A stretch of DNA of 64,000 bases, from contig VANK01000006.1 in NCBI GenBank assembly GCA_008682415.1, positions 186,001 through 250,000 on the forward strand. Reading direction: 5' to 3'. The first letter of the stretch is position 1; every line of letters begins with the position of its first letter. Positions 17,531-27,261 of the stretch are shown here, one piece after another. The position numbers were made by a program, and so were the translations under genes. The notes beneath the pieces were generated by a model, which saw nothing but the letters and a program-made list of their open reading frames with translations, ran no database searches and was not told the origin of the DNA. Source of the stretch: Acidobacteria bacterium AB60 (GTDB taxonomy: Bacteria; Acidobacteriota; Terriglobia; Terriglobales; Acidobacteriaceae).

Positions 17531-19129
17531 TCACTTCTTCTGATTCAGATTCTGCTCCACCTTGTACTTCCCCGGAGTCCCGGTAACGGCGATCGGTACC
17601 ACGGCGCCTGCATTCTTCTTCCGGAAGAACGGCGCCAGCGGTTTTAGCAGGAATGCCTTGAATCCTGTGGCCGTGTGCGAGACATCGTTCTCCATCTTCA
17701 AATCCCCAGTCAGGTGCACCTCGCTGGTGTGGATCGCGAAGGTGCCATGCAAATCCGCTTCGGCGCCGGGCGTCTTGAACTGCAGCCCCTTCGTGGTCAC
17801 CACCTCGTCGCGGATGGAGGCCGGTCCGGCAATCGAAGACAGCGCGTCTCCGTCCGGCGCGAAGGCCGGGGCCGGCCCCTGCGGCTCCGAAGGTCTTCGG
17901 CTCTGCGCCCGATGACTGAAATCTGTCAGGCTCTTCTCCGTCTTCGGATCCGTTGCCCGTTCCGCGGGAATATCGAAGGCTCCGTCCACCCTAAGTCGAT
18001 GGAAGAATCCACCCTCCCCCGACGGCGCCAGGTAGGCGTGCGCGTGTAACGCCACCGGCCCCACAATGGGCACGTCGCGATGAATAAAAGGACGAAGCAG
18101 ATCTTCCGCGCGGCCTGACTGCACCCGGATATCCAGGTTGGTGGCCTTTTGCGGCGATCCCTTGGTTTCGCCCACGGCATTGAGCATCGTTCGTCCCACC
18201 CGCAGGTCGATGGAGTGAAATACCGTATCGCCGTTCAGGCCATTCACGGTGCAGTGAATGGCGCCGGCCACCGCGGTGGGATGCCCGTCATCCACGGCAA
18301 AGTTCGGCGTCTTGCTGTTGGCCTCCGCTTCGATCGCACCCAGTTTGCCAAAGAACTTGCCGGAAGCCGACAGCGTCCCGTAGATGTTTCCCACATCATG
18401 CAGGTTCACGCGCACAAAGGTGAACCCGCCACTGACCAGCGTCTTCGCGAGCGCATGTTCCTGGAGCGGCCCAAAATGACCGTTGGCCCGGATATGGCCG
18501 GTGGGAATCGCGTTCTCCATATCCACCGCCCAGGTCATGGCCTTTCCCTTCTGAACGTCTTCCAGCAGAAGTTCGGCCACGCGCCACGAGTACCTCCCGC
18601 CGCCGGCGCGAAGCACATCCATAGTGGAGTTGTGAACCTCAAGCCTGCCCACGGGCGTATCAGGACCGGTGAAGTCCGCCGTGCTGCCCTCGGGAAAGTC
18701 TTCCTTGGCGGCACGGCTGCCCGGCGGAGGAAGCACCAGGTGAACCCCGGTCATATCCACCAGCCGGACAAAGCGCCGAAGGCGGATCATGTCCATCCAG
18801 CTTCCCTGCACAAAAAGCGTGTCCACCGTTCCAATGGGAGGTTGGTCGGGCGCCGATTTGCGCCGCAGCGTGATTCCCGTAGCCACGAACCCCGGATGCG
18901 GGAAATACGTGCGGTGGTAGCGCGTGATCGCGACCTGGCTTCCGAAGACGTCCTCGAGCAGCGGCTTCACTTCGCGGTAACGGTAGGGCCAGTGTTCGCC
19001 GGCAAAGTAGATTCCCACCATCACCGCGGCCAGCGCTGCGAATCCCACCGCGGCAAGCCAGGGGTGGCGAAACAAAGCCCGGCGCCGAATCATCCTCGTG
19101 GTCGGATTGGGGAGCCCTGTGATCGCCAT
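17531..19129 (-). CDS. AsmA-like inner-membrane anchored protein
   Basis: This 532-residue protein has a single N-terminal membrane helix (about 22-44, HPWLAAVGFAALAAVMVGIY). A long periplasmic beta-rich part carries repeated strands typical of AsmA/DUF3971-type proteins: VGRLEVHNSTMDVL, HIRANGHFGPLQ, GTLSASGKFFGKLGAIEAE and HGTFAIHTSEVHLTGDLKM. The conserved C-terminal block FKAFLLKPLAPFFRKKNAGAV ends with IAVTGTPGKYKVE. AsmA-like proteins are believed to shuttle or organise lipids between membranes. There is no operon partner. Confidence 0.8.
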   Translation of the reverse strand: MAITGLPNPTTRMIRRRALFRHPWLAAVGFAALAAVMVGIYFAGEHWPYRYREVKPLLEDVFGSQVAITRYHRTYFPHPGFVATGITLRRKSAPDQPPIGTVDTLFVQGSWMDMIRLRRFVRLVDMTGVHLVLPPPGSRAAKEDFPEGSTADFTGPDTPVGRLEVHNSTMDVLRAGGGRYSWRVAELLLEDVQKGKAMTWAVDMENAIPTGHIRANGHFGPLQEHALAKTLVSGGFTFVRVNLHDVGNIYGTLSASGKFFGKLGAIEAEANSKTPNFAVDDGHPTAVAGAIHCTVNGLNGDTVFHSIDLRVGRTMLNAVGETKGSPQKATNLDIRVQSGRAEDLLRPFIHRDVPIVGPVALHAHAYLAPSGEGGFFHRLRVDGAFDIPAERATDPKTEKSLTDFSHRAQSRRPSEPQGPAPAFAPDGDALSSIAGPASIRDEVVTTKGLQFKTPGAEADLHGTFAIHTSEVHLTGDLKMENDVSHTATGFKAFLLKPLAPFFRKKNAGAVVPIAVTGTPGKYKVEQNLNQKK

Positions 19130-19288
19130 GGCGTCTGTTCCAGCGAAGCTTCGAATCTGCCCTTTCGAGTCCTGTTTGGGGGAGAAATGTTGCTCCCGTC
19201 CTCAAACCGCCGCACCGCCATTCCCCCTGGGGCATGCCACTCGCACAACACTGCCGCCGGCGCTATCATGGCTCAGGAGAAAATACCG

Positions 19289-19453
19289 ATGTCTAATTAC
19301 GTTTTCTTCTGCCTCGACTGCAACCGTGAGTTCATGCAGCATCTGCTGATGTCTGAGTTTGAAAAAGGCGGCGTCGCATGCCCGCACTGCGGGGGATCTC
19401 GGGTCACGCAGCGCGTCGAGGCGTTCTCCGCCGTCACCTCGAAAAAAAGCTAA
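19289..19453 (+). CDS. Small FmdB-like zinc-ribbon protein
   Basis: The 54-residue protein MSNYVFFCLDCNREFMQHL contains two CxxC knuckles (CLDC near residue 8 and CPHC near residue 33) in the spacing of a zinc ribbon. AGGAG sits 10 bases before the ATG at 19289; an in-frame ATG at 19268 would add seven residues. Such proteins are often called FmdB-like regulatory or zinc-ribbon proteins, but no function is established. It heads a short + strand pair with the DUF2277 gene between two minus-strand genes. Confidence 0.8.
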   Translation: MSNYVFFCLDCNREFMQHLLMSEFEKGGVACPHCGGSRVTQRVEAFSAVTSKKS

Positions 19454-19542
19454 ACTCTTGGATGCAGGTTGACGTCGCCGTGCCAGGGCCGCGGTCACTG
19501 GAGTTCCGTCCCAACGCGCCCGGCCAGGAGCAGGGGAATCGC

Positions 19543-19812
19543 ATGTGCCGGAACATCAAACTACTGTTCAACTTTGACCCGCCGGTGACCGACGCGGAGA
19601 TTCGCGCGGCATCGGTGCAGTTTGTCAGCAAGATCAGCGGGTTTCAAAAACCATCCAAGTCGAATGAAGCCGCATTTAACGCGGCCATCGAGGAGATCGC
19701 CGCCGCCTCGGCGCGCCTGCTCAGCTCGCTCGAGACCAACGCGCCCCATCGCAACCGCGAAGAAGAAGCGGCCAAGGCAAAAGCCCGTTCGGCGGCGCGG
19801 TTCGGGGACTGA
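19543..19812 (+). CDS. DUF2277 family protein
   Basis: The 89-residue protein starts MCRNIKLLFNFDPPVTDAEI and continues with ASVQFVSKISGFQKPSKSNE, AAFNAAIEEI and a helical tail. This is the whole DUF2277 pattern, with the invariant MCRNIK start. The ATG at 19543 follows AGGGG. No function is known; it is a soluble, probably helical protein. It may be co-transcribed with the zinc-ribbon gene 89 bases upstream. Confidence 0.9.
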   Translation: MCRNIKLLFNFDPPVTDAEIRAASVQFVSKISGFQKPSKSNEAAFNAAIEEIAAASARLLSSLETNAPHRNREEEAAKAKARSAARFGD

Positions 19813-19830
19813 GCCCCACTCCGCCGCCGG

Positions 19831-21084
19831 CTACCCCAGAAACATCCCCGCAATCGAAGCGCTGATCAGGTTGGCCATCGTCCCCGCCAGCATCGCGCGC
19901 ACTCCCAGCCGCGCCAGGTCGTTGCGCCTCTCCGGAACCAGCGCGCCAATCCCGCCGATCTGCATCCCGATCGAGCCCAGGTTGGCAAACCCGCACAGCG
20001 CAAACGTGGCAATCGTGAACGAGCGCGGGCTCAGCGCCGCCTTCTGCGTTCCCAGCGCGATGTAGGCAATCACCTCGTTCAGCGCCATGCGCGTCCCCAG
20101 CAGGTTGCCGATAAGGCCGCAGTCGTGCCACGGCACGCCGATCAGCCAGGCCACCGGCGCAAAGACAAATCCCAGGATCTGGCCCAGCGATGGAGGAATC
20201 CAGGGAAGCCCCCCGTGCACCCAGGTCAGCAGCATATCCAGCAGCGCCACCAGCGCCAGGAAGCTGATCAGCATGATCGCGACATTCATCGCCAGCTTGC
20301 CGCCGTCGATGGTGCCGCGCGCAATCGCCCCAATCAGGTTCTCCTCCTGATGCATCTCGTCTTTGGGGATCACCACGCGGCCCTCCGTTGCCGGCACCTC
20401 CGTCTCCGGCACCAGCATCTTGGCCATCAGGATCGTGCCCGGCGACGTCATGATCACCGCCGCCAGCAGGTGCTTGGCCTCAATGCCCTGCGAGATGTAC
20501 ATGGCCATGATGCCTCCGGACACATGCGCCATGCCGCTGGTCATGATCGTCATCAGTTCGCTGCGCGTGGCGCGCGCCAGAAACGGGCGAATCGTCAGAG
20601 GCGCCTCCGTCTGCCCCATGAAGATGCTGGCCGCCACGTTCATGCTCTCCGCGCCGGAGATGCGCATGGTCTTCAGCATGATCCACGCCAGCGCGCGGAT
20701 GATCAGTTGCATCACCCCGATGTGATAAAGCACCGCAAAAAATGCGGAGATGAAGATGATCGTCGGCAGCACCTGGAACGCGAAGATGGAGCCCGAAGCC
20801 GGCGCGATCGCCTTGCCGAATGCACCCGCATTGGGCAGCCCCAGTTCCCCAAACAGCACCCGCGTGCCTGCCACCGTTGCCGAGAGCAAGCGGTTGACCA
20901 CGTCGCCTGCCCACGCCATGAACAGCTGCCCGAAGGTAAAGCGCAGCACGAAGAACGCGAAGATGACCTGCAGGCTCAAGCCCCACGCCACCGTGCGCCA
21001 GCGAATGCGGCGCCGATCGGTTGATCCCAGCCACGCCGCGGCCAGCACGGCGAGAATTCCCAGAATGCCCGTAAATCGATCCAA
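19831..21084 (-). CDS. nupC: Concentrative nucleoside transporter (CNT/NupC family)
   Basis: The 417-residue inner-membrane protein has the CNT landmarks GSIFAFQVLPTIIFISAFFA, the nucleoside/Na+-binding hairpin SIFMGQTEAPLTIRPF and MTSGMAHVSGGIMAMYI, with about eight to ten hydrophobic segments. It imports nucleosides driven by H+ or Na+. It lies downstream of cytidine deaminase and pyrimidine-nucleoside phosphorylase on the same strand, so import and breakdown are plausibly co-regulated. The 126-base gap to deoA is occupied by heptanucleotide repeats, so it may have its own promoter there. Confidence 0.92.
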   Translation of the reverse strand: MDRFTGILGILAVLAAAWLGSTDRRRIRWRTVAWGLSLQVIFAFFVLRFTFGQLFMAWAGDVVNRLLSATVAGTRVLFGELGLPNAGAFGKAIAPASGSIFAFQVLPTIIFISAFFAVLYHIGVMQLIIRALAWIMLKTMRISGAESMNVAASIFMGQTEAPLTIRPFLARATRSELMTIMTSGMAHVSGGIMAMYISQGIEAKHLLAAVIMTSPGTILMAKMLVPETEVPATEGRVVIPKDEMHQEENLIGAIARGTIDGGKLAMNVAIMLISFLALVALLDMLLTWVHGGLPWIPPSLGQILGFVFAPVAWLIGVPWHDCGLIGNLLGTRMALNEVIAYIALGTQKAALSPRSFTIATFALCGFANLGSIGMQIGGIGALVPERRNDLARLGVRAMLAGTMANLISASIAGMFLG

Positions 21085-21102
21085 GCGCGGCTCCTTTAAA
21101 GA

Positions 21103-21242
21103 CAGGGAATAGGGAACAGGGAACAGTAAAGACCATGACGCGGGAATAGCAGTGTCCTCGACGGTCTCTCCAAGTCAGCCTGGCCAAGGTCGAAGCCTGT
21201 TCCCTATTCCCTATTCCCTATTCCCTGTTTTCCTGTTCCCTG
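21103..21242. repeat. Inverted heptanucleotide tracts CAGGGAA / TTCCCTR
   Basis: At 21103-21126 three heptads (CAGGGAA, TAGGGAA, CAGGGAA, then CAG) run on the + strand. At 21200-21242 the complementary series runs the other way: three TTCCCTA, TTCCCTG, one 8-base unit, TTCCCTG. The two arms could pair across about 70 bases. The right arm enters the deoA coding sequence. Confidence 0.85.
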
Positions 21243-22659
21243 TTTTGTCCACCTTAACAGGATTTTCGAGAAATGCTCTCGCGCTTTCCCGATCGAAGAC
21301 TCCGGCCACCAGGGGAACCGGTTGCGGAGCTTCGCGCGCAATGCGAATGGCCGCCTTCAACCGAGCCATCGCCTCCTCCATCTGCGGCCCCGAGGTCGCA
21401 TAGAGCGTGGCCAGCGGCTCGCCCCGCATCACGCGGGCTCCGCGGCGCCCATGGAACATAATTCCGGCGTGCGGATCCACGGGCTCCCAACCCAGCGACT
21501 CCGCGGGCGTCGCCGACGAGTCCCTGGCCTCCCGTCCCGCGCCCGTGCGCTGCACCGCCCAGCCGATCGCCGTCGTATCCATCTCCGCGATGAAACCCGA
21601 CTCCCACGCCGCCAGCACCTCCGTCACATCGGGCTTGTGGAAGGCGTCGAGATGATCGAAGACCGAAACATCTCCTCCCTGCGCATCCACCATCTTCACG
21701 AACACCGCCAGCGCAGAGCCGTCCGCGAGAGCCGCCTCCCCCATGCGCATTCCTGCCTCGGGCGAAGTAGCCTTCCCTGCCAGGTGAATCATCCAGCCAG
21801 CCAGGATCAGAGAAAGCTGCCGCAGATCCTCGCTGTGCTCGGGCCGTTCGCCGCGCAGCAGTTCCACGCACTCCGCAATCTCAATCCAGTTGCCGGCCGC
21901 GTGCCCCAGCGGTTGCCCCATGTCGGTAAGCAGTGCCACGGTGCGCGTGCCCGCAGCTTCCGCCGTCGCCACCATCAACGCAGCCAGGTTCTCCGCATCC
22001 TCGCGCCTCCGCAGGAATGCCCCGGATCCGGTCTTGACATCGAGCACCAGCGCGTCCAACCCCGCAGCGAGCTTCTTGCTCAGGATCGAAGCACAGATCA
22101 GCCCCACGTTCTCCACCGTCGCAGTTCGATCGCGCAGCGCATACAGCACACGGTCCGCGGGAACCAGCGACAGCGTCTGGCTCACAATCGAGGCTCCGCA
22201 CCTCTGCAGAACCGAGGCAAATTCATCCAGGCTCAGCGCCGTGCGATACCCCGGAATCGATTCGAGCTTATCCAGCGTTCCACCGGTGTGGCCCAGGGCG
22301 CGCCCGCTGATCATCGGCACCGCCACGCCGCGCGCCGCCGCAATCGGCGCCACCAGGAAGCTGGTCTTGTCGCCCACGCCTCCCGTGGAGTGCTTGTCGA
22401 CCGCCGGCCGACCCAGTCTCTGGGGACTGAACTTCTCGCCGGAATCGCGCATCGCCACCGTCAGGGCCCGCGTCTCGTCCACGGTCAGGCCGCGAAGACA
22501 CGCCGCCATCAACCACGCGGAAAGCTGCTCCAGCGGAATCGACCCCCGTGCGGCTCCCGCCACCAGAAAGCGAATCTCCTCGTCGTCAAGCGCCTCCCCA
22601 TCGCGCTTCTTGCGAATCAGATCGACAGGATGCAACACGCGGGCAGAGTTGCTGGACAT
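21211..22659 (-). CDS. deoA: Pyrimidine-nucleoside (thymidine) phosphorylase
   Basis: The enzyme splits thymidine, deoxyuridine or uridine with phosphate into the base and sugar-1-phosphate. The 482-residue protein has the family signature KHSTGGVGDKTSFLVAPIAA, then PMISGRALGHTGGTLDKLES and LDVKTGSGAFLRR, which form the phosphate and pyrimidine sites. The start MSSNSARVLHPVDLIRKKR at 22659 fits the family. Oddly, the last residues (VDKTGNRKTGNRE) and the stop TAG come from AACAGGG/AATAGGG heptads of the adjacent repeat tract. It lies between cdd and nupC on the same strand. Confidence 0.93.
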   Translation of the reverse strand: MSSNSARVLHPVDLIRKKRDGEALDDEEIRFLVAGAARGSIPLEQLSAWLMAACLRGLTVDETRALTVAMRDSGEKFSPQRLGRPAVDKHSTGGVGDKTSFLVAPIAAARGVAVPMISGRALGHTGGTLDKLESIPGYRTALSLDEFASVLQRCGASIVSQTLSLVPADRVLYALRDRTATVENVGLICASILSKKLAAGLDALVLDVKTGSGAFLRRREDAENLAALMVATAEAAGTRTVALLTDMGQPLGHAAGNWIEIAECVELLRGERPEHSEDLRQLSLILAGWMIHLAGKATSPEAGMRMGEAALADGSALAVFVKMVDAQGGDVSVFDHLDAFHKPDVTEVLAAWESGFIAEMDTTAIGWAVQRTGAGREARDSSATPAESLGWEPVDPHAGIMFHGRRGARVMRGEPLATLYATSGPQMEEAMARLKAAIRIAREAPQPVPLVAGVFDRESARAFLENPVKVDKTGNRKTGNRE

Positions 22660-22743
22660 GAGTACGCGCCCCATTGGATGAAGGTGAATTAATCTGCCGC
22701 CGGCACACTCATCACGACAAACGCCATCGGCGCGACCGGCAAC

Positions 22744-23172
22744 TTAGAAATCCGCTCCGCCCGGCTTCAGTTCGAAGACCAGCGGAAACACCTCGGAAAA
22801 CGGCATCACCCGCGTTCCCTCCGCCGCCGGAAAGACCACCGGAGCATCCGGTTCGGTAAACTCCGCCAGCATCTGCCGGCACGCGCCGCAGGGCGGGCTG
22901 GCCGCCTCGTTGAGATTGGCCACCGCGACCGCGATGATCCGGATCCCCGGCCCATGCTCCGCAACGGCGCGCACCAGCGCCGCCCGCTCCGCGCAAATCG
23001 TCATCCCGTAGCTGGCGTTCTCCACATTCACGCCGGTCACAATCTCGCCGTTCTTCAAACGCAGCGCCGCGCCCACGCGAAACTGGGAGTAAGGCGCATA
23101 CGCCCGCCGCGCCGAGCGGCGCGCCGCCGCCATCAACAGATCGAGCGTCGCGTCCGCCGCCTCGTGTCTCAT
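22744..23172 (-). CDS. cdd: Cytidine deaminase
   Basis: The 142-residue zinc enzyme converts cytidine and deoxycytidine to uridine and deoxyuridine. The catalytic motif is complete: NVENASYGMTICAERAA (Cys60 zinc ligand, Glu62 proton shuttle) and PPCGACRQ (Cys95, Cys98). SPYxxFxVGA is represented by APYSQFRVGAALR. The start MRHEAADATLD at 23172 is preferred over 23232, which would overlap guaA and add a non-family extension. It follows guaA by 46 bases and precedes deoA by 84, consistent with a guaA-cdd-deoA transcript feeding uridine to DeoA and Udk. Confidence 0.95.
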   Translation of the reverse strand: MRHEAADATLDLLMAAARRSARRAYAPYSQFRVGAALRLKNGEIVTGVNVENASYGMTICAERAALVRAVAEHGPGIRIIAVAVANLNEAASPPCGACRQMLAEFTEPDAPVVFPAAEGTRVMPFSEVFPLVFELKPGGADF

Positions 23173-23218
23173 CTCCGGCCCTTCCTCGCAAGCATGGTGG
23201 AATTCGAGCCTATCATCC

Positions 23219-24769
23219 TTATTCCCACTCAATGGTGCCGGGCGGCTTCGACGTAATGTCGTACACCACGCGATTGATCCCCCGCACCTCGTTCACGATC
23301 CGGCTCGAGATCCGCTTCAACACCTCGTACGGCAGCGGCGTCCAGTCGGCCGTCATGCCGTCCTCCGAGTGCACTGCGCGCACCGCCGCCGTGTACGCGT
23401 AGGTGCGCTGGTCGCCCATCACCCCCACGCTCATCACCGGCAGCAGCACAGCAAAACTCTGCCAGATCTTCGTGTACAGCCCGGCCGCCTTGATCTCGCT
23501 CACCACGATATCGTCGGCCTCCTGCAGCAGCGCCACGCGCTCGCGCGTCACCTCGCCCAGGATGCGCACCGCCAATCCCGGCCCCGGAAACGGCTGCCGG
23601 CCCAGGATCTCCTCCGGCATGCCCATGTCGCGGCCGATGCGCCGCACCTCGTCCTTGAACAAATCGCGCAGCGGCTCAATCAGCTTCAGCTTCATGCGCT
23701 CCGGCAATCCGCCCACGTTGTGGTGGCTCTTGATCGTCTGGCTCGGCCCCTTCACGCTGCTTGACTCAATCACATCCGGATACAGCGTGCCCTGCACCAG
23801 CCAGTCCACTCCGCCGGTCTCCTGCGCAATCCGGGTGGCCTCGTCATCAAACACCGCAATGAACTCCGCCCCGATCCGCTTGCGCTTCGTCTCCGGATCC
23901 GTCACGCCCGCCAGTTGCCCAAGAAAGCGCTCGCTCGCGTCCACCGCCACCAGGTTCAAACCCAGCTTGTCCCGCAAATTCTTCTGCACCTGCGCGAACT
24001 CGTTCTTGCGCAGCACCCCGTTGTTCACAAACACGCACGTGAGCTGGCTGCCGATGGCCTTGTGCACCAGCATCGCCGCCACCGAGGAATCCACGCCTCC
24101 TGACAGCGCGCAGATCACGTGATCCCCGCCCACCTTCTCGCGGATCGAGGCCACCGTCGTCTCAATAAAGTGCGCAGGCGTCCAATCCCCCGCGGCCCCG
24201 CAGATCCCGAATACGAAGTTCTTCAGCAGCTGTCGACCCAGGGGCGTATGGTGCACCTCCGGGTGAAACTGCACCGCCCAGGTGCGCCGTTCCTCATTCG
24301 CAATGCCCGCCAGCGCATTCGAGGTCACCGCGGTTCGATGGAAACCTGGCGGCAGCTCCAGCGCCTCGTCGCCATGGCTCATCCACACCTGCAGAGTCGA
24401 GGGCAGCTCCGCGAACAGCGGCGTCCCGCCCACCTCCACCGTCACCTCGGCGTGACCGTACTCCCGCTTCGAAGCGGAACGCACCTTGCCCCCCAGGTGA
24501 TGCACGATGAACTGCAGCCCGTAACAGATGCCCAGGATGGGAACATCCAGGTCGAGCAGCCGGGGATCGGCCGCCGGCGCATCCACGTCATAAACCGACG
24601 AAGGACCCCCCGACAGCACAACGCCGATCGGCTTGTAGCTCTTGATCTCTGCAAGGGGAGCCGTGCACGGAACCACGGCCGAGAAGACATTCAATTCGCG
24701 AATACGACGCGCAATCAGCTGCGTGTACTGCGAGCCAAAATCCAAGATTACGATTGTCTGGGTTTCCAC
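23219..24769 (-). CDS. guaA: GMP synthase (glutamine-hydrolysing)
   Basis: GuaA amidates XMP to GMP using glutamine and ATP. The 516-residue protein has the class I amidotransferase domain first ([11 protein letters not shown] with nucleophile Cys82; [11 protein letters not shown]). The PP-loop ATP pyrophosphatase follows ([17 protein letters not shown]), then the dimerisation domain ending in the invariant [10 protein letters not shown]. Length and order are normal. It is the upstream gene of the cdd-deoA-nupC series, so purine synthesis and pyrimidine salvage share a locus here. Confidence 0.97.
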   Translation of the reverse strand: METQTIVILDFGSQYTQLIARRIRELNVFSAVVPCTAPLAEIKSYKPIGVVLSGGPSSVYDVDAPAADPRLLDLDVPILGICYGLQFIVHHLGGKVRSASKREYGHAEVTVEVGGTPLFAELPSTLQVWMSHGDEALELPPGFHRTAVTSNALAGIANEERRTWAVQFHPEVHHTPLGRQLLKNFVFGICGAAGDWTPAHFIETTVASIREKVGGDHVICALSGGVDSSVAAMLVHKAIGSQLTCVFVNNGVLRKNEFAQVQKNLRDKLGLNLVAVDASERFLGQLAGVTDPETKRKRIGAEFIAVFDDEATRIAQETGGVDWLVQGTLYPDVIESSSVKGPSQTIKSHHNVGGLPERMKLKLIEPLRDLFKDEVRRIGRDMGMPEEILGRQPFPGPGLAVRILGEVTRERVALLQEADDIVVSEIKAAGLYTKIWQSFAVLLPVMSVGVMGDQRTYAYTAAVRAVHSEDGMTADWTPLPYEVLKRISSRIVNEVRGINRVVYDITSKPPGTIEWE

Positions 24770-24975
24770 TCTCTAGTTTGGCAGGACGCGCCCGGCGCTG
24801 TAAACCGGCAATCGCGGCCCGGCTGGCACTCCGCATCAACGTCGTCTCCCCCGCGCCGCCCAACGCACCCAGCCTTGCATTTGCTCTTCCCGGTGCGGCG
24901 GCGCGCAAGTAGAATCCGAGCAGAGCCTTCCCTGCCGTTCATGTCTTCAAGCTATTTCCATTCCCGGGCGGAACC

Positions 24976-26214
24976 ATGCTGACGGCAGCCATCGGATTTA
25001 TTCAGAACATCCAGCTCGCCTGCTTCGCCGTCGTCTTCATCCTCATCGCCCTCCATGACCGGGAGAATCGATGCTTCCGTTGGCTGGCGGCGGCCTACTG
25101 CGCCGGACTAGTGGGCGGAGCCTTCGACCTGGCGCGCCACCTGCTGCCCTACTGGATCGCGGTTCCCGCCTCTGTCATCGCCGCGCCGGTCGGCTATGCC
25201 TGCATCCACGCCGGCGTCGTGCACTTCCTCTCTCGCGAACGGCGCCTCCCCTGGTTCTCCGCCGTCCTCGTCGCCGGCGCCCTCTGCCCCATCTTCTTCT
25301 GGTCTCTTTCGTTGCCCCGCGCCTTCGGCCCCACGATGGATCGCATCACCACCGTGCAGGACCTCGAACTCGCCATCCAGACCGCGCTCACCAGCATTCT
25401 CCTGCTTACCGCATTTGACCTCGAAACCCGTTGGCCCCGCCGCGTGCTGGGCGTCTTCCTCAGCGTCTACTCCTCCGTCGAGTTCGCCCGCGTCGCCGTC
25501 TATCTCGCCACCGGACAGCTCCCCGACCGCGCCGCCCCCTGGGTCGAAACCGCCAGCGGCATCGTCTACGTCGTCTCCTGCTCCGTGCTGCCTCTGAACT
25601 TTATCTGGATGCAGAACGCGCGCCTGCACGCGCACATGACTCGCCAGATGACCACCGACGCCCTCACCCGTCTCCTCAACCGCCGTGGCCTCAACCAGGC
25701 GGGAGAACTCGAGGTCGCCCGCTACCTCCGCGAACGCCGCGACTTCGCCGTAGCGCTCATGGACATCGACCACTTCAAGCTGCTCAACGACACCCACGGA
25801 CACTCCGGCGGTGATCAGGTCCTGGGAGAAACCGCCTGGCTCATTCGCAGCCTGGTTCGGAAAAGCGACACGGTGGCCCGCATCGGCGGCGAAGAGTTCG
25901 TCATCCTGCTCCCCGGCACGCCCCCCGCCGGAGCCGCAAATCTTGCCGAAAATCTGCGCCGCGCCGTCGAACAGCACGACTTCTGGATCGAAGGCAAAAA
26001 GGTGAATATTACCGCCAGCTTCGGCGTCGCCCTCAGCGGCGACCGGGCCCATCTCGATTGGGAAGCCCTGCTCAAGGAAGCGGATCGCGCCCTCTACCAG
26101 GCCAAGCACGACGGTCGCAATCGTTGCCGCATCTTCGAGGGCCCGCTGTCAGGAGAAGCGCAATGGAGCTCCGGCGACGAAGTGCAGGAAAACAGAGCGA
26201 CCCTGCCCTCCTAG
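24976..26214 (+). CDS. Membrane-bound diguanylate cyclase
   Basis: The 412-residue protein has an N-terminal block of about six to seven membrane helices (residues 1-215) without a recognisable ligand domain, followed by a GGDEF domain that makes cyclic di-GMP. The active-site loop is GGEEF at about 304-308 and is preceded at the canonical five-residue distance by an RxxD inhibitory site (RKSD), so product inhibition is expected. ALMDIDHFKLLNDTHGHSGGD and the C-terminal EADRALYQAKHDGRN are typical. The gene overlaps the tail of the convergent Crp/Fnr gene by four bases. Confidence 0.93.
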   Translation: MLTAAIGFIQNIQLACFAVVFILIALHDRENRCFRWLAAAYCAGLVGGAFDLARHLLPYWIAVPASVIAAPVGYACIHAGVVHFLSRERRLPWFSAVLVAGALCPIFFWSLSLPRAFGPTMDRITTVQDLELAIQTALTSILLLTAFDLETRWPRRVLGVFLSVYSSVEFARVAVYLATGQLPDRAAPWVETASGIVYVVSCSVLPLNFIWMQNARLHAHMTRQMTTDALTRLLNRRGLNQAGELEVARYLRERRDFAVALMDIDHFKLLNDTHGHSGGDQVLGETAWLIRSLVRKSDTVARIGGEEFVILLPGTPPAGAANLAENLRRAVEQHDFWIEGKKVNITASFGVALSGDRAHLDWEALLKEADRALYQAKHDGRNRCRIFEGPLSGEAQWSSGDEVQENRATLPS

Positions 26215-26999
26215 ACTTCTTTCCCTTCGCCGATCGCTTCCAATTTGCACGGATCGTTGATGACCACGCCCTGGCGCCGCGGCTGCACCACGCCCGTCTC
26301 CGCCCATGACGACAAAACCCGGCTGATCGTGAACAGCGTGGTTCCCGTCATCTGCGCCAGTTCCTCGCGCGTCAGCGCTATCTCGATCCCCGCCTGTCCC
26401 GGCTTGCCCACTCGCTTCAAAAGCCGCAGCAGCGTCAGCGCCAGGCGTTTGGCCACCTTCTCCGTGGCCATCTCCCGGAAGCGCTCTTCCAGCTCATGAA
26501 GACGCCCCGCCAGGATCAAGCTGATGTTCTTCCGGATCTGCGGATACTGCGTCAGCAGCCCCTGCAGCCGGTTGTACTCCCATACCAGCGTCCGGCAGCG
26601 CTCCAGCGCCCGCGCGGAACAGGTGTGTCCGCACGCCGACTCCGGTTCCAGATTCACGGCATCCCCGGTCCCGCTCATCCACAGCAACACCTCGTTGCCG
26701 TTCGGGCTCAGCTGCGTGTGCTTCACGCTTCCGGACTGGAGCAGAATCAGGCTCCGCACAGGCTGCCCCTGTGCGAACAGCAACTCGTCGCGCGCAAACG
26801 TCCGCGGCCGCGCAAACGATGCAATCTCGCCGCAATCTTTCTCTTGTATCCCGGCAAACAGCGCCGAGTTGCACATCAGCACCAGGTGCTCAGCCATGTT
26901 CGGCCGAACCAGGGAGAGCGACTTCTTCGGGGAATTTTCTAAGGGCGAAGCTCCCAGTGAGAGGCCCTTTTCTGCTCCCCTGAGCCGTTCTGTAGCCAT
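26211..26999 (-). CDS. Crp/Fnr-family transcriptional regulator
   Basis: The 262-residue protein has an N-terminal extension of about 40 residues, a cyclic-nucleotide-binding-like beta barrel (ALFAGIQEKDCGEIASFARP through LLQSGSVKHTQLSPNG), a long dimer helix, and a C-terminal winged helix with recognition region LTREELAQMTGTTLFTISRVL. Cysteines cluster in CGHTCSARALERC and at CNSALF, which might hold a redox or metal centre, but the Fnr four-cysteine pattern is not exact. GAGG precedes the ATG at 26999. It converges on the diguanylate cyclase gene with a four-base overlap. Confidence 0.9.
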   Translation of the reverse strand: MATERLRGAEKGLSLGASPLENSPKKSLSLVRPNMAEHLVLMCNSALFAGIQEKDCGEIASFARPRTFARDELLFAQGQPVRSLILLQSGSVKHTQLSPNGNEVLLWMSGTGDAVNLEPESACGHTCSARALERCRTLVWEYNRLQGLLTQYPQIRKNISLILAGRLHELEERFREMATEKVAKRLALTLLRLLKRVGKPGQAGIEIALTREELAQMTGTTLFTISRVLSSWAETGVVQPRRQGVVINDPCKLEAIGEGKEV

Positions 27000-27261
27000 A
27001 TTTTCCTCGCCAAGACAACAGAAAGAGACAAGTTAAGGTTGAACTGAATTGAAAGACTACGAGGGTTCGAGGTAATTGTCAGTGATTTGGAGCACACGGC
27101 TCCAGGAGGAAATTCAGTCTTTTGAGTGAATTACAAAACTGGAAGATTATTTTTGTCTGGATCGCGGGTTCTTCCTTCTCACATTACAGCAAGCACATTA
27201 ACTGACCGGAAATCTCCCGGCCCTTTTCCACAACTTTGCTTCAAGCAGACACTCAACCGGC

